Assembly: GCA_025057115.1 (NCBI GenBank)
Contig: JANWWZ010000006.1
Coordinates: forward strand, 62,001-126,000
Direction of reading: 5' to 3'
DNA from: Bernardetiaceae bacterium
GTDB taxonomy: Bacteria > Bacteroidota > Bacteroidia > Cytophagales > Thermoflexibacteraceae
Length of the DNA stretch: 64,000 bases
The notes under the pieces are model-generated. The model did not search any database, was not told where the DNA came from, and worked only from the letters and a program-made list of their open reading frames with translations. Below, piece after piece: positions 16,555-25,096 of the stretch. Within the stretch, counting starts at the first letter, position 1; each line of letters starts with the position of its first letter. The position numbers and the translations under genes were made by a program.

Positions 16555-19089
16555 ATGGAAGCCAAGTTTTCGAAAGTTGTAAGAGATGTAATATCCCTCA
16601 GCCGTGAAGAAGCTATTCGGCTCGGGCACGATTATATCGGCACTGAGCACCTAATGCTTGGGCTTCTAAGAGAAGGCGGAAGTATGGGCGCTATGTTGCT
16701 CAGAAAACTACACGTACCTTTTGAAGAATTGCGGGAAGCTATCGAAAATGCCACGCGGCGTTCAGCCAATTTTAACGTGCGCAACCTTGCCAATATTCCT
16801 CTTACTCGCCAGGCTGAAAAGGTACTCAAACTCACTGTGATAGAAGCAAAGAACTTCAAAAGCGATATCGTAGGTACAGAGCATTTGCTACTGGCTATTT
16901 TGCGAGATGACACCAACGTAGCCACGCAGCTAGTAGCTCGCTATAACGTCAATTATGATGTAGTAAGGCAATTGCTAGAGTACCACTTGCAAAATCCCAC
17001 TGCAGAAATACCTGATACAGATGACCCTGATGACGATAGTGGTCGCATCTTCAGCAGTGGAAGCTCTTCTAGAAGTAGTGAAAGCAAGCCAGGTGAAAAG
17101 TCGCGCACCCCTGTACTGGATAACTTTGGTCGCGACTTGACCAAAATGGCTGAAGAAGGCAAACTAGATCCCATCATTGGTCGAGAAAAAGAAATCGAGC
17201 GCGTTGCCCAAATCCTTAGCCGACGCAAAAAGAACAATCCTATTTTGATAGGCGAGCCTGGGGTAGGAAAAACTGCCATTGCAGAGGGACTTGCCCTGCG
17301 CATTGTAGAAAAAAAAGTTTCGCGCGTACTTTTTGGCAAACGCGTAGTCACTCTTGACCTAGCTTCGCTGGTGGCAGGCACTAAATACCGCGGTCAGTTC
17401 GAAGAGCGAATGAAAGCCGTCATGAACGAACTGGAGAAAGCTCCCGAAGTCATTTTGTTCATAGATGAGATTCACACAATTGTAGGAGCAGGTGGCGCCT
17501 CAGGTTCTCTGGATGCCTCTAACATGTTCAAGCCCGCTTTGGCGCGCGGAGACATCCAGTGCATCGGTGCCACTACTTTGGATGAATACCGCAAGTATAT
17601 AGAAACTGACGGAGCGTTAGCAAGGCGTTTCCAAATGGTGATGATAGAAGCCACTACTCCCGAAGAAACCATCGAAATTTTGCACAATATTAAGAATAAA
17701 TACGAGGAGCATCACCATGTGCGCTACGAGCCAGAAGCCATAGAGGCTTGCGTGCGCCTTTCTGACCGCTACATCACTGATAAATTCTTGCCTGACAAAG
17801 CTATTGACGTGCTTGATGAAGCAGGAGCTAGAGTGCATATTAACAACATTCACGTGCCTGAAGAAATTGTCCGTCTAGAGGAGCAAATAGAACAAATCAA
17901 AAAGCAGAAAAACCAAGTTGTCAAGAGTCAAAAGTACGAGGAAGCTGCTCAGCTGCGCGACCGCGAAAAGCGCTTGATGGAACAACTGGAAATTGCCAAA
18001 CACCGCTGGGAAAACGAAACGCGCAAGCAAATCTATCCCGTAACAGCGGAGGACGTTGCCGAGGTAATCTCCATGATGACAGGTATTCCTGTAAATAGAG
18101 TAGCCCAGAGCGAAAGTCAAAAACTCCTTCACATGAAGGAAGACCTCATGAAGCAGGTCATCGGACAGGAGGAAGCCATTACCAAACTGGTAAAAGCCAT
18201 TCAACGCACCCGCGTAGGATTGAAAGACCCCAAAAAGCCTATTGGCTCTTTCATCTTCTTGGGTCCTACAGGAGTGGGCAAAACAGAACTGGCTAAAGCA
18301 CTGGCTACCTACCTGTTTGACCGCGAAGATGCTCTTGTGCGGATTGATATGAGCGAGTACATGGAGAAATTCTCCGTTTCAAGACTGGTAGGAGCTCCTC
18401 CTGGTTACGTAGGGTATGAAGAAGGTGGTCAGCTCACCGAAAAAATCCGCCGCAAGCCTTATAGTGTAGTGTTGCTCGACGAAATCGAAAAAGCCCATCC
18501 CGATGTATTTAATATCCTCCTCCAAGTGCTCGACGATGGCATTTTGACCGACGGGCTAGGCAGACGAGTAGACTTCCGCAATACGATCATTATCATGACT
18601 TCCAATATCGGTGTGCGGGACCTTAAGGACTTCGGCAGTGGCATCGGCTTTGCCACTAAAGCTCGCACAGAAAACCAAGATGCCTTAATCAGAAGCACTA
18701 TTCAAAATGCTCTTAAAAAAGTCTTCTCGCCGGAGTTTCTCAATCGTTTAGATGACATCATCGTGTTTAACTCTCTGGAGCGTCATCATATTCATAAAAT
18801 CATCGACTTGTCGCTAAACAAGTTATTCCACCGCATTACTAACTTGGGCTATAAAATTGAGCTCACAGAAGCAGCCAAAGACTTTTTAGCAGAGAAGGGC
18901 TATGACCCGCAATACGGCGCCCGTCCTCTCAACAGGGCTATCCAAAAGTATCTAGAAGACCCTATTGCGGAAGAATTGCTCAAAGGCGAAATTGCAGAAG
19001 GGGATATCATCAAAGCTGACTACGAACAAGGAGCCGACGGATTGAAATTGCAAATTCTCAAACCTAGTTTGGAAGCGCAGCAAGGCTAA
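16555..19089 (+). CDS. clpC: ClpC, ATP-dependent Clp protease ATP-binding subunit
   Basis: An 844-residue Hsp100 unfoldase that feeds proteins to ClpP and takes part in protein quality control. In order: two Clp N-terminal repeats (about 1-145), an acidic linker (about 150-190), AAA module 1 with Walker [10 protein letters not shown] (from about 233) and Walker B FIDEIHTI (about 300), a UVR-like motif within a coiled-coil middle region (about 430-475, [15 protein letters not shown]), and AAA module 2 with [12 protein letters not shown] (about 570) plus the C-terminal D2-small domain. The short middle domain distinguishes it from ClpB. No McsA, McsB or CtsR gene is adjacent. A hairpin terminator follows at once. 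Confidence 0.97.
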   Translation: MEAKFSKVVRDVISLSREEAIRLGHDYIGTEHLMLGLLREGGSMGAMLLRKLHVPFEELREAIENATRRSANFNVRNLANIPLTRQAEKVLKLTVIEAKNFKSDIVGTEHLLLAILRDDTNVATQLVARYNVNYDVVRQLLEYHLQNPTAEIPDTDDPDDDSGRIFSSGSSSRSSESKPGEKSRTPVLDNFGRDLTKMAEEGKLDPIIGREKEIERVAQILSRRKKNNPILIGEPGVGKTAIAEGLALRIVEKKVSRVLFGKRVVTLDLASLVAGTKYRGQFEERMKAVMNELEKAPEVILFIDEIHTIVGAGGASGSLDASNMFKPALARGDIQCIGATTLDEYRKYIETDGALARRFQMVMIEATTPEETIEILHNIKNKYEEHHHVRYEPEAIEACVRLSDRYITDKFLPDKAIDVLDEAGARVHINNIHVPEEIVRLEEQIEQIKKQKNQVVKSQKYEEAAQLRDREKRLMEQLEIAKHRWENETRKQIYPVTAEDVAEVISMMTGIPVNRVAQSESQKLLHMKEDLMKQVIGQEEAITKLVKAIQRTRVGLKDPKKPIGSFIFLGPTGVGKTELAKALATYLFDREDALVRIDMSEYMEKFSVSRLVGAPPGYVGYEEGGQLTEKIRRKPYSVVLLDEIEKAHPDVFNILLQVLDDGILTDGLGRRVDFRNTIIIMTSNIGVRDLKDFGSGIGFATKARTENQDALIRSTIQNALKKVFSPEFLNRLDDIIVFNSLERHHIHKIIDLSLNKLFHRITNLGYKIELTEAAKDFLAEKGYDPQYGARPLNRAIQKYLEDPIAEELLKGEIAEGDIIKADYEQGADGLKLQILKPSLEAQQG

Positions 19090-19117
19090 CGAGACTCCAG
19101 TTTTGTAAATAATTAAG

Positions 19118-19151
19118 CTGACCTTGAAGAATTTTCCAGGGTCAGTTTTTT
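19118..19151 (+). terminator. Rho-independent terminator of clpC
   Basis: Arms CTGACC (19118-19123) and GGTCAG (19140-19145) enclose a 16-nt loop and are followed directly by six T (19146-19151). It lies 28 bp after the clpC stop. The 3' arm, T-run and the CTTTGCAG after it are repeated within the repeat-family cores at 19482-19588 and 37695-37800. Confidence 0.75.
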
Positions 19152-19312
19152 CTTTGCAGCGTTGTGTTTTTAATCACGAGTGGTTGTTCGTGCGGATACG
19201 AACAGTGGTTGTTCGTGCAGACACGAACAACGGCGGTGCGGAGTGTGAGGATAAATTTTGTTTGCAGTTCTGCCTTGGTTGTTGCGTTTTTAATCACAAG
19301 TTGTTCGTGCAG

Positions 19313-19480
19313 ACACGAACAATGGCGGTGTAGACACGAACAATGGCATTACGGACACGAACAACGATAGTGTGGACGCGAACAACGGCGGTGCGGACAC
19401 AAACAACGGCAGTACGGACGCGAACAACGACAGTGTGGACGCGAGCAACGGCGGTGCGGACACGAACAACGGCAGCGCAA
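19313..19480 (+). repeat. Tandem array A2: eight 21-bp units
   Basis: Eight consecutive units of exactly 21 bp, each built on ACRCGAACAAYGGC plus seven more variable bases. Variation is nearly all substitution with no length change. All arms read CACGAACAAC or close variants, which is also the right arm of the adjacent inverted repeat. Confidence 0.92.
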
Positions 19481-19481
19481 C

Positions 19482-19588
19482 GGCAGGGAGAAACTCTTCA
19501 AAGTCAGCTTTTCTTTGCAGCAAGGCGATAAAATGTGAGGATAAATTTTGCTTGCAGTTCCGCCTTGGTTGTTGCGTTTTAATCACAA
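19482..19588 (+). repeat. Full-length core of the dispersed repeat (copy A)
   Basis: About 107 bp running from GGCAGGGAGAAACTCTTC to GCGTTTTAATCACAA. It matches the reverse complement of 37695-37800 at roughly nine of ten positions with one 2-bp indel. Partial copies lie at 19146-19190 (middle missing) and 19243-19300 (left half missing). Confidence 0.9.
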
Positions 19589-19601
19589 GTTGTTCGTGTG
19601 G

Positions 19602-19817
19602 ACACGAACAACGGCAGTGCAGACACGAACAATGGCAGTAGTTGTTCGTGCAGACACGAACAACGGCGGTGCGGACACGAACAACGGCGGTGCGGACACG
19701 AACAACGGCAGTGTGGACACGAACAATGGCAGTGTAGACACTAACAATGGCATTACGGACACGAACAACGGCAGTGTGGACGCCAACAACGGCGGCGCAG
19801 ACGCGAACAACGGCAGC
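19602..19817 (+). repeat. Tandem array A3: about ten 21-bp units
   Basis: One full unit (19602-19622), a unit interrupted by an extra GTTGTTCGTG arm (19623-19653), then eight units in strict 21-bp register from 19654, the last one slightly shortened. The array ends about 80 bp before the ugd stop codon on the opposite strand. Confidence 0.9.
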
Positions 19818-19899
19818 TTATTTTTAATTCAAACCGACGCCCTGCTACTTATAGCCATCGATAGCTATGCTTTCAAAAACTGCTTTCCGACATGTTCAA

Positions 19900-21234
19900 C
19901 TAGCTTGGCTCACCTTGTCGGTGAGGAAGAATTGTTTTCCTTCCTATGCTAGCGTAGTACCAATCTCTTTCTTGCATAGTTTCTAAGTGGTACAAATTGC
20001 GTCCGTCAAAAATTACTTTGGCTTTCATCAGGCTAGCCATTCGGTCAAAGTCTGGGGTGCGAAACTCTCCCCATTCGGTAATAATAGCCAAAGCATCAGC
20101 CCCTTCTAGAGCTTGGTAAGGGTCTGAGGCGTAACTAATGCGATTGCCTAGCACTTTGCGAGTATTTTCTATTGCTTCAGGGTCAAAGGCAGTAATAAAA
20201 GCTCCTTCATTGAGCAAATCCTCAATAATGTAAAGGGCGGGTGCTTCGCGTATATCATCGGTATTAGGTTTGAAAGCCAACCCCCACACGGCGATTTTTT
20301 TGCCCGCTAGCTCATTGCCATAAAAGTCCTTAATTTTTGAAGTCAACACATGTCTTTGGCGCTGATTGACCGCCATAACGGCTTCCAAAATTCGGAAATG
20401 GTAGTGATGCTGCTTAGCCATTAAGCTAAGGGCTTGTACATCTTTAGGGAAACAACTGCCGCCATATCCCACGCCTGGAAAAAGAAAACGCGGACCAATG
20501 CGTTTGTCGCTTCCTATGCCGCGGCGCACTTGATCCACATCAGCCCCTAGCAGTTCGCACAAGTTGGCGATTTCATTCATGAAGCTAATGCGAGTAGCTA
20601 AGTAGGCATTGGCTGCATACTTAGTCATTTCAGCCGAGCGCTCGTCCATAAAAATGATCGGGTTTCCTTGCCGAACATAAGGCTCGTAAAGCCGTTGCAT
20701 AATTTCCTTTGCTTTTGGAGAGGAAGTGCCAATGACCACTCTATCGGGTTTGAGGAAATCTTCTACTGCAACGCCTTCGCGCAAAAATTCAGGATTAGAA
20801 ACTACATCGAACTCTGCTTGGGCATGGGCAGCAATGATTTGGCGCACTTTTTCTGCTGTCCCTACTGGAACGGTGCTTTTGTCCACAATAATTTTGTACT
20901 CATCAATCATAGGACCGAGCTGATGGGCTACCGTGAGCACATAGGACAAGTCTGCAGAACCATCTTGACCCGCAGGAGTAGGTAATGCCAAAAAAATAAT
21001 TTGCGATTCTTTGACTGCCTTTTCTAAATCAGTGGTAAAATGCAGCCTGCCTAAGCGCGTATTGCGTTGAAAAAGCACCTCTAGCCCAGGCTCGTAAATG
21101 GGCAACTTGCCCGCAAGCAATTGATTGACTTTTTCTGCATTGTTATCTACACAAATTACGTAGTTGCCTGTTTCTGCAAAACAAGTTCCTGAAACAAGAC
21201 CTACATAGCCTGTTCCTATAACAGCTATTCGCAT
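19900..21234 (-). CDS. ugd: UDP-glucose 6-dehydrogenase
   Basis: A 444-residue enzyme that oxidises UDP-glucose to UDP-glucuronate with two NAD+, supplying precursors for surface polysaccharides. The Rossmann start (VIGTGYVGLVSG), Lys205 (AEMTKYAANA), catalytic Cys261 in GYGGSCFPKD, and the C-terminal UDP-binding domain (WGLAFKPNTDDIREAPA) are all present. Length is normal. It is the last gene of a minus-strand run with rpiB (15 bp upstream) and the LRR gene. Its 3' end faces repeat locus A. Confidence 0.96.
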   Translation of the reverse strand: MRIAVIGTGYVGLVSGTCFAETGNYVICVDNNAEKVNQLLAGKLPIYEPGLEVLFQRNTRLGRLHFTTDLEKAVKESQIIFLALPTPAGQDGSADLSYVLTVAHQLGPMIDEYKIIVDKSTVPVGTAEKVRQIIAAHAQAEFDVVSNPEFLREGVAVEDFLKPDRVVIGTSSPKAKEIMQRLYEPYVRQGNPIIFMDERSAEMTKYAANAYLATRISFMNEIANLCELLGADVDQVRRGIGSDKRIGPRFLFPGVGYGGSCFPKDVQALSLMAKQHHYHFRILEAVMAVNQRQRHVLTSKIKDFYGNELAGKKIAVWGLAFKPNTDDIREAPALYIIEDLLNEGAFITAFDPEAIENTRKVLGNRISYASDPYQALEGADALAIITEWGEFRTPDFDRMASLMKAKVIFDGRNLYHLETMQERDWYYASIGRKTILPHRQGEPS

Positions 21235-21249
21235 ATCAGTAAGGTGAGT

Positions 21250-21693
21250 TCAGTAAGAGCACGCAATTTTACGGATTCTATTGAGATGCCTTCCTCCTTC
21301 AAAAGGAGTTTGAAGAAAAATTTCTACCATTTCGATAGCTTGTTGTTGGGTTACAAAGCGTGCAGGGAGACAAATTATATTGGCATCGTTGTGTTGGCGG
21401 GCAAGAGCGGCAATTTGCACACTCCAGCAAAGGGCTGCTCGAATTTGTTGATGTTTGTTAGCCGTGATGGCTACTCCGTTGCCACTACCACATAAAAGAA
21501 TGCCGTAATCAGCTTGCCCTTGTTCTACTGCACTGGCTACTAAATGGGCAAAATCTGGATAGTCCACAGACTGGTCGGAAAAAGTTCCCACGTCTTGCAA
21601 GGCTATCCCTTTGGACTGAAGGTAACTTACAAGAGCATTTTTGTAGTCAAATCCTGCATGGTCAGCACCTATGACTACTTTCAAGTCTTTCAT
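21250..21693 (-). CDS. rpiB: Ribose 5-phosphate isomerase B
   Basis: A 147-residue isomerase that interconverts ribose 5-phosphate and ribulose 5-phosphate in the pentose phosphate pathway. Conserved parts are GADHAGFDYKN, the catalytic Cys68 in LLCGSGNGV, and the NDANIICLPAR segment near the C-terminus. The ATG at 21693 is preferred over an upstream TTG at 21702 that overlaps the stop of the LRR gene. Spacing of a few base pairs to both neighbours indicates one transcription unit with the LRR gene and ugd. Confidence 0.95.
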   Translation of the reverse strand: MKDLKVVIGADHAGFDYKNALVSYLQSKGIALQDVGTFSDQSVDYPDFAHLVASAVEQGQADYGILLCGSGNGVAITANKHQQIRAALCWSVQIAALARQHNDANIICLPARFVTQQQAIEMVEIFLQTPFEGGRHLNRIRKIACSY

Positions 21694-21698
21694 GCTAG

Positions 21699-23114
21699 TC
21701 AATCCAAAGAAATTTGTATTTTGGCAAAAACTTGTTGCAATCGCTGTTTTTCTTCTTTGCTAAGCTGGTTATGGTCCAAGTCAATGACTTTTAACGAGGA
21801 CATTTGAGCCATGCAATCAGGTATGTGATGTAATTGATTGCTCATTAAATCTATGGCTTGCAAATTGCCCAACTGACAAATTTCCTCTGGCAGTTCATCG
21901 AGTCTATTGCCCCACAATATTAACACTTGTAGGTTTTTCATTTGCCCGATAGTAGAAGGAAGGCTAGAAATTCGGTTGGAATTTAGATCTAATTTTACAA
22001 GCTTGTTCAGCCTCAAAAGCACAGGAGGCAGATGAGTAAAATTGTTTTTCCATAGTACTAATTCACTGAGTTGCTCAAGTTGCTCAAACCCTGCTGGCAA
22101 AGTAGCAAGTTTGTTAGCATTCAAACTTAGTTGCTCAAGAGTTTTGAGGTTGCCTATCTGTTCGGGTAATTCTCTAAGCAGGTTATGGGAAATATCAAGG
22201 CTGCGTAACTTCGGCAAGCGGCAAATTACCTCAGGGAAATAGAAAAAATGATTATGCGATAAATCCAACTCTTGTATTTCTTCCAGGTGAGCCACATCGG
22301 AAGGCAGTTCTTGTAATCCGTTGATAGAAAGATTTAAACGCCGTATTTTGCCATGGCTAGCAAAGCCAAATGGAATTTCACTCAAGTGGTTGTTTTGCAA
22401 ATTTAACTCCACAAGGGCGGGAAAGGCAGCAAGTGTTTTGGGCAAACTTTTCAAATGATTTTGCGAAAGGTTAATTTCCACTAGCGACCTTGCTACATAA
22501 TCTGCAGGGGGAGTGCTCCAGTGGTGAATTTCGTTATCACTCAAGTTGAGCACTCGCAAAGCAGGAAGAGAAAAAATTTCGGGAGGAAAGTGCTGTAGCC
22601 GATTGCCTGACAAATTCAAAGTGTGCAACTGTTGCAAAGCCTTGATGGATGCAGGTAACTTTTCTAACATATTGTCCTGCAAATCAAGGACTTTCAAGTA
22701 CTGCAATGGGGCTATTTCCCTCGATAACATCCTCAGGTTGCACCGCCTGATTTGCAGCCGCTGCAAATAAGGGAATTTGCCAATCCAAACGGGAAGGGTG
22801 CGCAGTTCGTAATTTTCTATCACTAACTCTTGCAAAAAAGTTAGCTTGGTCAAGGAAGCAGGCAACTGTTGAAGGCTGTCTTCAAATATTTCATCCCAAA
22901 GATCGGTAGCTGCATCTTTCAAATGTAGCCTTATTACTTGGTGAGGTTCTTTGAGAGCTTTTTCCAAAGAGGTATATACGGGCATCTTAGCCAATTCAGC
23001 AGAGTCTAGAAGAATCGTTTTAGCATCTACTAAATTGACCACTTGCTGCCCTTGTGCTACTGCTGATTGAGTGCACAACACCAAAACTGTAACTAAGAAA
23101 GGCACACTGCGCAT
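21699..23114 (-). CDS. Secreted leucine-rich repeat protein
   Basis: About 471 residues starting with the ATG at 23114, which opens a clean signal peptide (cleavage near VAQGQ). The mature protein is almost entirely leucine-rich repeats of the 23-residue bacterial/plant type (LxxLxxLxLxxNxLxxLPxxI), about 15 repeats from residue 95 to 455. The repeats make a solenoid for protein or glycan binding; no enzyme domain or sorting signal is visible, so final location (periplasm, surface or released) is open. It is the first gene of the run with rpiB and ugd. Divergent from efp. Confidence 0.88.
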   Translation of the reverse strand: MRSVPFLVTVLVLCTQSAVAQGQQVVNLVDAKTILLDSAELAKMPVYTSLEKALKEPHQVIRLHLKDAATDLWDEIFEDSLQQLPASLTKLTFLQELVIENYELRTLPVWIGKFPYLQRLQIRRCNLRMLSREIAPLQYLKVLDLQDNMLEKLPASIKALQQLHTLNLSGNRLQHFPPEIFSLPALRVLNLSDNEIHHWSTPPADYVARSLVEINLSQNHLKSLPKTLAAFPALVELNLQNNHLSEIPFGFASHGKIRRLNLSINGLQELPSDVAHLEEIQELDLSHNHFFYFPEVICRLPKLRSLDISHNLLRELPEQIGNLKTLEQLSLNANKLATLPAGFEQLEQLSELVLWKNNFTHLPPVLLRLNKLVKLDLNSNRISSLPSTIGQMKNLQVLILWGNRLDELPEEICQLGNLQAIDLMSNQLHHIPDCMAQMSSLKVIDLDHNQLSKEEKQRLQQVFAKIQISLD

Positions 23115-23213
23115 AGCTTTTAAAGAATAGAATTTCAATACTTAAGAGTTAGCAAGTTATAACTAATAACGCTACCACGCCGATTAAATTTTAGACGGAT
23201 TGCAGGTTTTGGC

Positions 23214-23221
23214 TATTTTTG
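23214..23221 (+). promoter_or_regulatory. Putative -7 element for efp
   Basis: TATTTTTG is a perfect TAnnTTTG -7 element 18 bp before the efp ATG, which predicts a leader of about 12 nt. The -33 TTG is not well placed, so the assignment rests on the -7 box alone. Confidence 0.45.
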
Positions 23222-23239
23222 CGGCAAAATACGCAATTT

Positions 23240-23803
23240 ATGGCATTGGCATCTGATCTTTCACTGGGATCTTTTATTAGATACAATGGCGATATATGTC
23301 AAATTATTGAGTGGCAACATCGCACCCCTGGCAACTGGAGGGCGTTTTACCAAGCTACTATGCGCAACCTTCGCACAGGTGGAAAAACGGAAACCCGTTT
23401 TCGCCCAGACGAGGCCGTCGAGGTAGTGCGTTTAGAAATGCGCGAACTTCAATACCTCTACCGCGATGGCGATAGCCTCGTTTGTATGGATAATGAAACC
23501 TATGAACAACCCTACGTAAATGTGGCACTTTTCGGCGAGAATATAGACCTGCTCAAGGAAGGCTCTATGGTAATAGTGGGCTTTGACGGGGATACACCCG
23601 TTATCGGGCAACTACCTCATACAGTAGTATTGGAAATTACCTATACAGAACCAGGTGTAAAAGGCGATACAGCCACTAAAGCCATGAAACCTGCTACTTT
23701 AGAAACAGGCGCTCAAATTAAAGTACCTTTGTTTTGCGATGTCGGCGACAAAATTAGAGTAGACACCCGCACACGCGAGTACATGGAGCGCGTAAAAGAA
23801 TAA
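23240..23803 (+). CDS. efp: Translation elongation factor P with atypical tip loop
   Basis: A 187-residue EF-P with the expected three beta-barrel domains: KOW-like domain I (1-65), domain II (65-128) and C-terminal domain III ending VDTRTREYMERVKE. EF-P relieves ribosome stalling at proline runs. The tip of the domain I loop reads HRTPGNWRAF, so the position that carries a modified Lys or Arg in studied EF-Ps is Asn32. The rest, including TYTEPGVKGDTAT and GAQIKVPLF, is canonical. The ATG at 23240 follows a consensus -7 box. No epmA, epmB, earP or ymfI gene is nearby. Confidence 0.95.
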   Translation: MALASDLSLGSFIRYNGDICQIIEWQHRTPGNWRAFYQATMRNLRTGGKTETRFRPDEAVEVVRLEMRELQYLYRDGDSLVCMDNETYEQPYVNVALFGENIDLLKEGSMVIVGFDGDTPVIGQLPHTVVLEITYTEPGVKGDTATKAMKPATLETGAQIKVPLFCDVGDKIRVDTRTREYMERVKE

Positions 23804-23822
23804 ACTTGGGGCTGGCAAAAGT

Positions 23823-23857
23823 GAAAAAGCGCTACCTAAAGCGCTTTTTCGCTTTTT
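23823..23857 (+). terminator. Rho-independent terminator after efp
   Basis: A perfect 10-bp stem (23823-23832 with 23841-23850), an 8-nt loop, then GC and five T. It lies 20 bp after the efp stop. Confidence 0.8.
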
Positions 23858-23984
23858 AAAGGGTTGGGCTCTCAAACCGCGCTGAATTTTTTCTCCTATA
23901 AAAATGCACCTGCATTGCTTAAAAAATCTCCTTTTTCCAGCAAAAATTCTCCACAGCTCTTATTTTTGTCTGAAATTGATGTTT

Positions 23985-24437
23985 ATGGCATTAATGGTGG
24001 GCTCGCAGGCTCCTGATTTTATTTTGCCTGCTGTATCAGGAGGCAATTTTCAACTCTATCAGCAAATGGCAGGCAAATCCTGCATTTTGTATTTTTATCC
24101 CAAGGATTTTACTACCATTTGTACTGCAGAAGCCTGTAGCTTTCGCGACCATTTTGAAATATTCCGCAATCTAAATGTAGCTGTCATCGGCATTAGCCGC
24201 GATAGCCTTTCTACTCACCAGCGCTTCAAAGCCCAATACCAACTCCCTTTTGAACTGCTTTCAGATACAGAAGGGAAGGTAGCTGCCCTTTACCGCGCTG
24301 TAGTGCCTATTATCAATTTGCCCAAGCGCATTACCTATTTGCTGGATACTACTCATAAAATCATTGCTGTACACGAAGGCTTATTCGACAGTGCTCAGCA
24401 CGTTCGCAGTATGGTGAAAGCGCTCCAACAAAAGTAA
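23985..24437 (+). CDS. Peroxiredoxin, BCP/PrxQ type
   Basis: About 150 residues of the AhpC/TSA fold. The peroxidatic Cys46 and a second cysteine five residues on (Cys51) lie in TTICTAEACSFRD, the PrxQ/BCP arrangement, with FYPKDF just before and an SxxFELLSDTEG segment behind. It reduces hydrogen peroxide and organic peroxides with thioredoxin. Three ATGs (23979, 23985, 23994) could serve as start; an upstream ATG at 23904 adds a stretch with no homologous look. The usual PGCT motif reads TICT, a mild deviation. It is followed 46 bp later by pnuC. Confidence 0.9.
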   Translation: MALMVGSQAPDFILPAVSGGNFQLYQQMAGKSCILYFYPKDFTTICTAEACSFRDHFEIFRNLNVAVIGISRDSLSTHQRFKAQYQLPFELLSDTEGKVAALYRAVVPIINLPKRITYLLDTTHKIIAVHEGLFDSAQHVRSMVKALQQK

Positions 24438-24483
24438 AAGACTGCTGTACTGGGTAGCAACAAGTACAAAACAAGGTACAAGG

Positions 24484-25083
24484 ATGGCAGTATGGGAATT
24501 TGTTGTTAATTATTTACACAAAAATCCTATAGAACTGCTTGGTGCTGTGCTCACTGTTATTTGTGTGTGGCTCAATACGCAACAAAATCCATGGGGCTGG
24601 CTGGTGGGCATACTCGGCATTATTTGTTATCTGTGGGTTTTTTACCAAGTGCGTCTGGTAGGCGATTTTCTTTTGAATATCTACTTTTTGCTCACTAGCC
24701 TCTACGGTTGGTATCACTGGCGCTACGGAAAGGGCAACATGAAAAAATTACCCATTTCTCGGCTTTCTTTGCCTAAATTAATGACTTATGTCATTGCTGG
24801 TTTGGTTTTAGGAGTTATCTTTGGAGAAATTTTAGCCCGATATACGTCAGCTTCCGTACCTCGTTGGGACGCCATCGCCACCACTTTTAGCGTGATTGCC
24901 CAGTGGCTACTGGCGAAGAAAAAAGTAGAAAGCTGGGGCTTTTGGATTTTTGTAAATGTGATATATGTAGGCATTTTTTTGGTGCAAGAACTTTTTGCCA
25001 CCATGCTGGTATATGCCATTTTACTTGCCTTGGCAATAAAAGGATATTGGCAGTGGAAGTTAGAACTGATTAGCAATAATTAA
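24484..25083 (+). CDS. pnuC: PnuC-family vitamin transporter (nicotinamide riboside or thiamine)
   Basis: A 199-residue membrane protein with about seven transmembrane helices, matching PnuC in the WLNTQQNPWGW and SLYGWYHW motifs that line the substrate path. PnuC proteins carry nicotinamide riboside by facilitated diffusion; close relatives in Bacteroidota (PnuT) carry thiamine. No TPP riboswitch, thiamine kinase or NadR gene is adjacent, so the substrate cannot be settled. It lies between the peroxiredoxin and pckA on the same strand. Confidence 0.88.
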   Translation: MAVWEFVVNYLHKNPIELLGAVLTVICVWLNTQQNPWGWLVGILGIICYLWVFYQVRLVGDFLLNIYFLLTSLYGWYHWRYGKGNMKKLPISRLSLPKLMTYVIAGLVLGVIFGEILARYTSASVPRWDAIATTFSVIAQWLLAKKKVESWGFWIFVNVIYVGIFLVQELFATMLVYAILLALAIKGYWQWKLELISNN

Positions 25084-25096
25084 CCTTACACTTCTC

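Larger units (their letters stand above)
19146..19817. repeat. Repeat locus A: composite of core copies, 21-bp tandem repeats and inverted repeats
   Basis: The whole 0.8 kb space between convergent clpC and ugd holds no credible gene and is filled by a repeat family. In order: a shortened core copy (about 19146-19190), a partial core (19243-19300), eight 21-bp units (19313-19480), a full core (19482-19588), then about ten more 21-bp units (19602-19817). Each core copy is followed by GTTGTTCGTG facing CACGAACAAC across a 4-nt gap. A second copy in opposite orientation lies at 37588-37832. Unlike a CRISPR array the 21-bp units abut without spacers. The boundaries are by eye. Confidence 0.9.

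Noticed and set aside
19313-19817. Possible CRISPR array
   Set aside because: The 21-bp units abut directly with no spacers, vary by substitution only, and no cas gene is near.
19548-19952. Long open frame through repeat locus A and into ugd, coding for D-T-N-N-G heptads
   Set aside because: It comes from a repeat without stop codons, has no supported start and its end is antisense to ugd; similar frames exist on both strands.
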